A stretch of 64,000 bases of DNA, taken from contig SAUG01000007.1 of assembly GCA_011316305.1 (NCBI GenBank), positions 434,001 through 498,000 of the forward strand, read 5' to 3'. This DNA comes from Rusavskia elegans (lineage: Eukaryota > Ascomycota > Lecanoromycetes > Teloschistales > Teloschistaceae). The position numbers and the translations under genes are program-made. Positions 57,128 through 64,000 of this stretch are shown in pieces. Within the stretch, counting starts at the first letter, position 1, and each line of letters begins with the position of its first letter. The notes beneath the pieces are model-generated. The model saw only the letters and a list, made by a program, of their open reading frames with translations. It made no database searches and was not told the origin of the DNA.

Positions 57128-58606
57128 CTACTCCTTCCTCTTTCCCATCTTGGGTAAACAGCCCCAAAGCACCAACATCCCCCCAAAAAGCCCCACGCAG
57201 ATCGGATGCAGCACCCAAGTACCCGCATGCTGCGCCAACAACCCGGTGAAAAAGGGTGCCACCGCCCCTCCGCTACTTCCCAAGGCGCTCACGATCGCCA
57301 GGCTACCCATTTGGATATCTTTACTCACCAACCTCGAAAACACGGCCGTTGAGCACGGGTAAATCGGTCCCAGTAGCAGACCGACAATACTAACCGCCAC
57401 ACTCTCTCCAACGACATTAGGCACGAACCAGACGAGCAGTTGGAAAAGAGTAGCGCCCACAATAAGTCCAATGACGGCCATTTTCTCTCCAATCTTATGT
57501 GCAGGATGCGTCAGTACAAACCGTCCGATTGTAATGCCCGCCCAGAAACCGGCGGTCACGTAACCCACGCGGGAAGGGTCGCCGTGGCGGTAGACGATCA
57601 GGAACGAGATGACCCAGCCGGAAATACTGACTTCGGCGCCTTGGTAGGCGAAGATGAACAAGGAGCCTAGGATGGTAGTCTTGTTTTTCAATGCCTGCTT
57701 CAGAAGGGTCGATCTGGATGTTCTACGACCGGAAAGCGTCCGCACTAAGAGGTTCGCCTGCGATAAATTGTCTTTCTCGAAATTCCGGTAGGCCCAATAC
57801 GCCATGCAAAGGTTCACCGCCGCAATACCTATGGAGATGAAATAGAATGACGACCATCTTCGACCTGTTGAAACGAGGGCCGTGGCCATGAGAGGTCCGA
57901 CCGTACCGCCAATGCCGTAGCTGCCGTGGAAGAACCCTAACGGGATGGAATGATTTGCTAGGTTTGCGCAAAAGACGTTGTTGAGAGCGAGATTGATGGC
58001 TTGGCCAAGGCCAGTGAAGAGGAAAGAAAGGACGACGACTGGGAATGGGGGCGTACACACAAGCATGATGTGACCGGCCATCATGATGAGTTCCGCTAGC
58101 AGAAGGGTCTTTGCTCGTCCCAGGCGAGCGAGCAAGGGCTGCGTGGACGGTGCGGCGCTGATGAAGCCGATCGCATTGGTGACGAAGATAAGGGACACGA
58201 CGGCATAGCCGATGGAGTAATCCTTTTCCATGTACGGGATCAAAGCTCCTGGGGCGCTATCGTGGAGACCGTTGCCGAAGCACATCATACAGGCACTGAG
58301 CAGACGCCATCTGTTCATGGGCGGATTCTTGAGGGTTTGCATGACTTCCACAGACTGTTCGTTAACGGCACTCATGGGTCTGTTCATCTCCAATTCGTTG
58401 GGGGTGATTGGTGTTTGTACTCCACTTGGGGTGGGCGGCTCTGAAGGTCCATTGTAACGGTTTCCGAAGCTCAGTTCGTCCAGCTCGTAGATGTTGGGAG
58501 CAGGATGTCTGATGGACGAATCTTTTTTGATGGCGGCTGGTGGATCGGCGATGTGAGGGCTACTTTCGATAGCCACGAGTGCATTGAAAGAAGCTGAGGA
58601 AGCCAT
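57128..58606 (-). CDS. Major facilitator superfamily transporter (fucose-permease/BSC6-like)
   Basis: An intronless gene for a 492-residue protein. The first 95 residues are hydrophilic and cytosolic. About 12 membrane segments follow, beginning at NRWRLLSACMMCFGNGLHDS. The GNGLHDSAPGALIPYM start, the LGRAKTLLLAELIM loop and the ALGSSGGAVAPFFTGLLAQH segment are like the fungal MFS group that resembles bacterial fucose permeases and yeast Bsc6. The substrate cannot be read from the sequence. No biosynthetic cluster surrounds it, so a role in secondary metabolite export is not suggested by context. It is divergent from the EIF1AD-like gene. Confidence 0.9.
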   Translation of the reverse strand: MASSASFNALVAIESSPHIADPPAAIKKDSSIRHPAPNIYELDELSFGNRYNGPSEPPTPSGVQTPITPNELEMNRPMSAVNEQSVEVMQTLKNPPMNRWRLLSACMMCFGNGLHDSAPGALIPYMEKDYSIGYAVVSLIFVTNAIGFISAAPSTQPLLARLGRAKTLLLAELIMMAGHIMLVCTPPFPVVVLSFLFTGLGQAINLALNNVFCANLANHSIPLGFFHGSYGIGGTVGPLMATALVSTGRRWSSFYFISIGIAAVNLCMAYWAYRNFEKDNLSQANLLVRTLSGRRTSRSTLLKQALKNKTTILGSLFIFAYQGAEVSISGWVISFLIVYRHGDPSRVGYVTAGFWAGITIGRFVLTHPAHKIGEKMAVIGLIVGATLFQLLVWFVPNVVGESVAVSIVGLLLGPIYPCSTAVFSRLVSKDIQMGSLAIVSALGSSGGAVAPFFTGLLAQHAGTWVLHPICVGLFGGMLVLWGCLPKMGKRKE

Positions 58607-59115
58607 TATTGTATGGAGTCTGGAGGAGTAGAGTAAATAAAGGGATGATGCAAATAACGTAGATTACGCTGCTGGCGAAAGTGATTCACGAATATCAATT
58701 CGACGATTTCTCCCATAAAGCAGAAGAACGTCGTATAACATAGACGGTGAGTAGAGACTCGATTACAGGATAGAATGGTAGAATAAGATGTTTATGTGAG
58801 TACGAGTAGGAAGAAAATGACAGTCAAATTTCTCACAGATTTATGGCTCATCGTACGGTCAATGTTTTAGGGCGGTACCATGACGCTGTTAAAAAGCCAT
58901 TTATAATCACACATTCTCGAAAAGTTTCCCCACTTACCATCAACATAGTTCCATGGGACTTGTTCGGTGAATGGACTAATAGCGAGTGGTTGCAGTCTCT
59001 CCTTGTTCGGTTCACCTGTTCGACAATTGTGGGGTTTGATCCGCACGCGGGCACCCTGGCCAACATTCTATAATCCAAAAATATTACGTTCCTCCGTTCA
59101 TCATCAAGACCAAGC
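58607..59115. promoter_or_regulatory. Divergent promoter region of MFS and EIF1AD-like genes
   Basis: 509 bases between divergent starts. No ORF with family features. Confidence 0.4.
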
Positions 59116-59590
59116 ATGCCGCGCCCAAAGCGCAGCCTTCTGGCAACCGCACAAGAGACATCATCGCCGCCCTCTTCGCTGGACAACAATCATGCCATCG
59201 CTCGTGTTCGAAAAGCCGAGGGCAAAAATCTGTATCTCGTTGAGCTGCCGAAACACACTGATCCGTTGCTGGTGGAGCTGCCTGCGCGCTTCCGGTCCCA
59301 GATTTGGATCAAGCGCGGTGGATACGTGCTTATTGACACCGCTGCGTTCCTCGATCGAGACAATAAGTTAGACGGCGAGATTGTCAACGTTGTCCGGGAA
59401 GAGAAAGAATGGCGGAAGCAATCGTATTGGTTTGTATTCGGTTTCCAGTAGAGGCGCCGCGGCTGATGATTTCCTAAGGCCGGCAGAATTTGTCAAGAAA
59501 TCGACGTACCCGGAGGATTGTGAGGATGAAACATCAACCGTGGAGAAGATGCCACCGAGCGACGATTCTGATGCCGATGTTCAGGATTGA
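59116..59590 (+). CDS. EIF1AD-like S1 domain protein
   Basis: Relatives of eIF1A (EIF1AD in animals) have one S1/OB-fold RNA-binding domain and are mostly nuclear; their role in fungi is poorly defined. Exons 59116-59429 and 59479-59590 with a 49 bp intron give 141 residues. The start MPRPKRSLLATAQETSSPP is basic. The OB-fold reads AIARVRKAEGKNLYLVELP, then LPARFRSQIWIKRGGYVLID, then DGEIVNVV. The intron splits a Trp codon of QSYW-PAEF, and the tail is acidic (PPSDDSDADVQD), as in the family. Its stop lies 26 bases from the convergent ALG3 stop, so the two transcripts very likely overlap. Confidence 0.9.
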
Positions 59591-59616
59591 ACCTAGCTGG
59601 AACAAGACCCAGGCTT

Positions 59617-61020
59617 TCACTCGACGTGGTTGTGGCCCCAATGTTCGTCATCAGCCGACGGATCTTTTTCCGAAAAATCCTTCGCAGTACCCCACCACAC
59701 CCCAAGGACCTGAATGAGCAGACATCCTACAACGGCCGCTGAGCTTGCGTTTGTGCTGGGATATACGTTCCAGGCCCATTCCTGGACTGCCCAGACAGCA
59801 TAGGTTGCGATGGGATGCAAGTTTGATTTCCACAAGAGGAACGGCGTCGACCAAGCAAGGTATGCGTAAAACTGGTAGTGGAGACTCCGTGCGAACAGAA
59901 GGCCAATCGCCATAGCGCTTAGCACCGAAGTCATGATGTGCGTAGGCGTCACCCGGAGCGAGATTTGCTGGTGCATGAGCAACGGACGTGACTCCCAGAG
60001 GCCCATTATGATTCCTGGGAGGGATTGGCGCGAAGGCTTGAGCCAGCGTGTTGTAGTGAATAGCAGCAAAAAGCCGAGATGAGCCGCAAGCAATGCTATG
60101 GCGAATTCGCGGGAAAGGAATGTCTCCTCGTCCAGAAACCTCCAGTTGACGGTCCACTTGTAGAGAAACTGCCTAGAGAACTCGAAGGCCCGTGATAAGT
60201 AGCCAAGAGCGTTGACGGGGAGAAAGGGGAAAGCGATGGTGAGCTGAACCTGTGCCATAAGGAATGCTGCGTTCACTGCCCGCTTGAAGGGTAGGGCTTG
60301 CAGTAGAATTGTCCCGATAGCGGGTGCAGCGAGTAGAAGACTCATTTTCGTCCCTACTCCGAAGGAGTATGCGACGCTTCCGACAGTCCAAACTCGATGC
60401 TGGTACGCATAAATGGCGATGAAGAGGAAGCCCACGGCAAAGCAATCGTTGAAGAGGCGTAGCAGGAAGACACTGTGCAACCGCTTCGAGATGACCAGGA
60501 GGGGGAACAGGTAGGGGGGTGCCTACAGGTTACGAAGCCAAGTCAGCAATGATGGATTGAGAACAGTAGAGAAGACATGCGGTTGGAGGCATACTTACTT
60601 TGACCATCCTATAGCATGCCATGACAAGTGTCAAAATAGCCAGATACAGCCAGGCGAAGATGGCTTGGGCGATAAGAATGTTCTTTCCCCCCTCTGTAAG
60701 CTTGTAGAGTATGCTGTAGATGAAGACATGTGCCGCCGGATAGACCAAAGGGCCGGTGCCCCCTTTGATCAAAGTGTAATCACGTTCGCCATCGAGGTAT
60801 TGGGAGACTTGTTGCATGTAAGCTTCCCAATCGATTTCCGTGTCTGATCAGGCTGTCAGCTTCCGTTACCTCGACTTCGCCGTGTCGACATCCTCTTACA
60901 TGGGATTCTGAATATGATGAATGCGCAAAGGCAGGATTCTGCTCCCAGAAGTAAAGGCGAGAGCCATCGCGCATGAGTTGGATTGTAAGCAAGGTCGAGC
61001 GCCTTGCTATAATATTCCAT
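59617..61020 (-). CDS. ALG3: Dol-P-Man:Man5GlcNAc2-PP-Dol alpha-1,3-mannosyltransferase (ALG3)
   Basis: Adds the sixth mannose to the dolichol-linked N-glycan precursor on the lumenal side of the ER (family GT58). Exons 60900-61020, 60599-60843 and 59617-60522 give 423 residues. The start [20 protein letters not shown] is followed by [20 protein letters not shown], where the first intron splits the Tyr codon, then the lumenal active-site segment [20 protein letters not shown] and [16 protein letters not shown]. The third exon continues [20 protein letters not shown] and LRLFNDCF, then a series of membrane helices. An overlapping ORF from 61091 is in another frame. It diverges from the hemerythrin-like gene. 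Confidence 0.95.
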
Positions 61021-61403
61021 GATGGAAGTCGCCAAACATGACGTTTCTCCAAACTTCTGGCCACGGGCTTTCTGTTTGCAGCTTGCATCAATCTGCTTTG
61101 AATACGGAGTAATCTAGCACAGCCACTTAGGTATATGAATTCATATAATCAATTCCGTATGTTCCATTCTACATATCATGAGATGAGTTATCGCGTGAAT
61201 TTCTTCGTGTTGGAGCTTCAGGAGCTTCACTTCTCTCGGCACATCGGCATTTGCTGCGGCAAATGACCAATGAATCATGTATTTATGCCATTATGAGCTT
61301 TGCTTTGCATCGATTTTTGAGATCGACACATTCAACGAGACGTGGATATATATATGGATATATACATTCAAGCCTTCGACGACTGACGTTGGCCACCCAA
61401 GTC
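61021..61403. promoter_or_regulatory. Divergent promoter region of ALG3 and hemerythrin-like gene
   Basis: 383 bases. A strong TATA-like run (GGATATATATATGGATATAT) lies at about 61344-61363, suitably placed upstream of the 61404 start. The same stretch is also open in frame with that gene from an ATG at 61293. Confidence 0.5.
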
Positions 61404-62008
61404 ATGGCGAAAATCCAGGAGAACCCCCCAGCAACTGTCGCCACAACACCGCAGTCACTGCCCAAGCTTTCGCCTTCAGAATTCAGGATATACAATAGCA
61501 TGGCAGATCATATGGACCTCTTTGTACCATCATCATCAGTATCACATTGCTGCGGACTGGACAGCTGACTGGTTACCAGCACAACCGATTTCGGCAATCT
61601 TGGAACGCTCTGTACACCGCTGCAAGCCGCGGAGATCGACCTGAGGGAATGTCAATCAAGCAGTTCGTGAACGGAGGGCTCCAGTTCTGCGAGCACCTCC
61701 ATCTTCATCACAGTATCGAGGAGATGCACATCTTTCCCGTCCTGGCTAGAAAGATGCCGGCCTTTCGAAAGGAGCTGGAATTGCTCACGCAACACAAGCA
61801 AATACATGCTGGTCTGGACCAATTCCAAGCCTACCTTGAGGCCTGCGCGAGTGGGGAGCGGGAGTTGAGGATGACAGAGCTCAAAGCTCTCATGGATCGC
61901 TTCGGTACTGTTCTGTGGACTCATCTTGACGATGAAGTCGAGCAGCTTGGGGCTGAAAACATGCGTAAATACTGGACTCCGGCTGAAATGAGAAGCATGC
62001 CGATGTAA
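61404..62008 (+). CDS. Hemerythrin-like HHE domain protein
   Basis: HHE proteins form a four-helix bundle that can hold a di-iron centre; the role of the fungal family is not established. Exons 61404-61523 and 61580-62008 with a 56 bp intron give 182 residues. Helix residues for metal binding are visible: HMDLF-HNRF at the exon junction, CEHLHLHHSIEEMHIFPVL, HKQIHAGLDQF, and LWTHLDDEVEQLG. An in-frame ATG at 61293 would add 37 residues beginning MSFALHRFLRSTHSTRRGY, rich in Arg and Ser and without acidic residues, like a mitochondrial presequence. Which start is used is undecided; 61404 is chosen because a TATA-like run lies between the two. Confidence 0.88.
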
Positions 62009-62331
62009 ATATGTGTGACATTGGAGTTTTGTGGTTGACATTTACATCAACAACGTAGCGGATCAAGTCAATAAGAGTTCCGAGACATGACGCTGTGCCT
62101 ATCCGTAGTTCCGTTCTCTGTTCGCTTAGCGAAAGCGCATCTCGCGCGCCTGTCTACCTTATCGCTTTATTGCATTATGTAATCCTCGAACCCCCACCTC
62201 GACCTTTCATCGAGTTTACTAGGGTATACATATTTACTGTGCGACACGTAGGGACACGTCCAGCTTGCAACGTTTGTCGGCCTTGATCATCTTTCTACAG
62301 ACTCCGACGGCAGGACCGTCGCGCCGTCAAC
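62009..62331. promoter_or_regulatory. Upstream region of PKC1
   Basis: 323 bases between the hemerythrin-like stop and the PKC1 start, likely holding the PKC1 promoter and 5' UTR. No family-like ORF. Confidence 0.4.
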
Positions 62332-64000
62332 ATGAACCATGACGAACTTATCGACCAGGTCTACAGAAAGATTGAGAGGGAAAAGGTCATCATCAATGCC
62401 GCCAACGCTATGCGCCAATCTTCCAATCCCCAGGTGCAACAGAGCCTCGACTCTCAGGTACGGGAGGCGAGAAAGGGCATCAGCTACTTGGAAGAAAAAT
62501 TGGAGGAGCTTCAGATGAGGAAAGCCGGCCAGAGCAGCGAGTCTTCAAGCAGTCATGGCCCGCTGCCCCCAGCTCATGGTGGTATGCCTCCGCAGCACAG
62601 AGCGATGCGCGATGTCCAGCAACAAGGACCGTCAGCCCCGCCACCAAGAGGCGGGAGCTCAGGTTATTCGGCCCAGGGCGGTGATTATGGTGACCAAGGC
62701 GCTGGTGGCTACGTAGAGGATTTATCTGGAGGTAACGGCATCATGCCTCCGAGAGCTCCTTTCGGACCCCCGGCGCCAGGCTCAGGCATTCCCAAATCAA
62801 GGCCAAATTACAGCAAGCTCGGTAAGCTTCCGAGTCAAGGATGTTGGATGGGCAGACGCTGACAACTGATCCAGATCTCATCAAATACGATACCCCATAT
62901 CTCGGACCGCGAATTCAACTCATGCTCTCCCAGCTCGAATTCAAACTCAGCGTGGAAAAGCAGTATAAGGATGGGGTAGAAAAGATGGTTCGGCTGTATC
63001 AAGACGAAGGAGATAGAAAGAGCAAAGCAGACGCAGAAGCTCGTCGTATCGAGAGCAACCAGAAGATCCAGCTGCTGAGGCAATCGCTCAAGCGTTATGA
63101 GGATTTGCACGTGGATATGGAGAGTAGCAATGACGACCCAGACGGTAAGACTCATCGGCTTATATCGGTAATGGAGCACTCCACGTACTTATACCCTGCC
63201 TCGCAGACGATTCCATCAACTCACCTAACATGCGGAAACCTCTGACCGGCACTCTATCAATGCTTATACAAGGCGTTAAGGACGTTGATCATGCCGCAAT
63301 AAGTCGGCTTTCAAGAGGTCCGGAAACGTTTGTAATCATGAAGGTTGAAGACGCCTTCAAAATCCGTACCAAGTCTACACGGACGGACAAGTGGACCGAT
63401 GAGTCCCACACCGTAGACATTGAGAAAGCTAATGAGATAGAGCTCACTGTGTATGACAAATCCGGTGCCCATCCAACACCCATCGGCATGCTCTGGATCC
63501 GTATCTCAGATATTGCAGAGGAGATGCGGAGGAAGAAGATTGAAGCGGATTTGAATAATTCGCAATGGGTGACCGCGGACAGGATGAACACGGGAGGGAA
63601 CCCTGGGCAGCCGGATTCAGGTTTCTCATCGTCAACAAACCTAGCCCAAGATCGTGGATCTCGTGGGGGAACGAATCGGGATCCTTCATTTAATGCACCA
63701 GGGCAGAATTCTCAAAACCCTGCAGTTATCGACGCTTGGTTTGCCTTGGAACCGGTGGGCAGAATCCACTTGAGCTTGAGCTTCAGTAAGACGCGCACCC
63801 TTGCCCCCTCTGCATCATATCTGTAGTATCGGCTTACCATACGCAGCAAAGCAGAGCAAGGATCGAAAACCTTTCGATGTTGGCCTCAACCGCAAGGGTG
63901 CTATACGACAGCGCAAAGAAGAGGTTCACGAACTTTATGGTCACAAATTTCTACTCCAGCAATTCTACAACATTATGCGCTGCGCTTTGTGCGGAGACTT
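62332..64000 (+). CDS. PKC1: Protein kinase C (cell-wall integrity pathway), 5' part
   Basis: Fungal Pkc1 acts below Rho1 in the cell-wall integrity MAP kinase pathway. Exons 62332-62821, 62875-63144, 63207-63785 and 63847 to the window edge are in phase. Order: a first HR1 Rho-binding coiled coil ([20 protein letters not shown], about 5-70), a Pro/Gly-rich linker, a second HR1 (about 165-255), a C2 domain (about 270-400) with [14 protein letters not shown] and [10 protein letters not shown], then [20 protein letters not shown] and the start of the first C1 zinc domain, [19 protein letters not shown]. The second C1 and the kinase domain lie beyond the window. The 5' end is complete: ATG 62332 follows a short purine/pyrimidine-mixed leader. 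Confidence 0.95.

Noticed and set aside
57128..58606. MFS gene as part of a secondary metabolite cluster
   Set aside because: Neighbours are housekeeping genes (SEN34, EIF1AD-like, ALG3); no synthase or pathway regulator is present.
60780..61091. 103-codon ORF at the ALG3 5' end as the ALG3 N-terminus
   Set aside because: Its frame does not match; the ALG3 start [14 protein letters not shown] in another frame splices into the conserved EIDW segment.

Overview
The window is nuclear DNA of a filamentous ascomycete (Pezizomycotina; probably Dothideomycetes, though that class call is weak). The evidence is compact genes with GT-AG introns of about 46-60 bp, fungal versions of housekeeping proteins, and a 27 kb AT-rich block in which CpA and TpG are almost absent while CpG remains. 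That dinucleotide pattern is the signature of repeat-induced point mutation (RIP).

Layout. (1) About 1-6.0 kb: VPS15 (minus strand) and a small hydrophilic protein gene (minus). (2) About 6.29-33.29 kb: a gene-free, RIP-mutated nest of transposons. Reading the repeat ends and target-site duplications (TSDs) resolves it into one 6.0 kb Ty1/copia element (LTRs 7106-7434 and 32792-33120, TSD ACTTC). It is split by a gypsy element (8355-20047, TSD GATTT) and by two copies of a 565 bp MITE-like element with TA duplications (23272-23836 and 24317-32076). The first gypsy element is split by a second one (10477-18803, TSD AGCAG/AGTAG). The second MITE is split by a solo LTR (TSD ATCAG) and by a third gypsy element of the same LTR family (24845-31558, TSD CTATC). 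Copia RNase H, reverse transcriptase and integrase and gypsy gag and reverse transcriptase can still be read through the stop codons. (3) About 33.3-34.6 kb: unique sequence at the edge of the nest with two unrecognised coding-like segments. (4) About 34.8-64 kb: a dense run of conserved genes: GMP synthase, BCP1, chorismate mutase, MDV1, CCT1, a broken aldo-keto reductase, an SH3 membrane protein, cytosolic prolyl-tRNA synthetase, OPI10/Hikeshi, a Nudix hydrolase, RPB8, ELP4, SEN34, an MFS transporter, an EIF1AD-like protein, ALG3, a hemerythrin-like protein and the 5' part of PKC1.

The genes are unrelated housekeeping functions (vesicle traffic, purine and aromatic amino acid synthesis, mitochondrial fission, folding, tRNA charging and modification, transcription, N-glycosylation, cell-wall signalling). 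They are arranged as alternating divergent and convergent pairs, not as a pathway cluster. Exon boundaries were set by reading splice sites and checking that reading phase is kept; most multi-exon models close exactly in frame. The most notable points are the fully dissected nested transposon stack, the loss of the conserved C-terminal tail of GMP synthase on the side facing that stack, and the aldo-keto reductase pseudogene whose two nonsense codons both look RIP-type.
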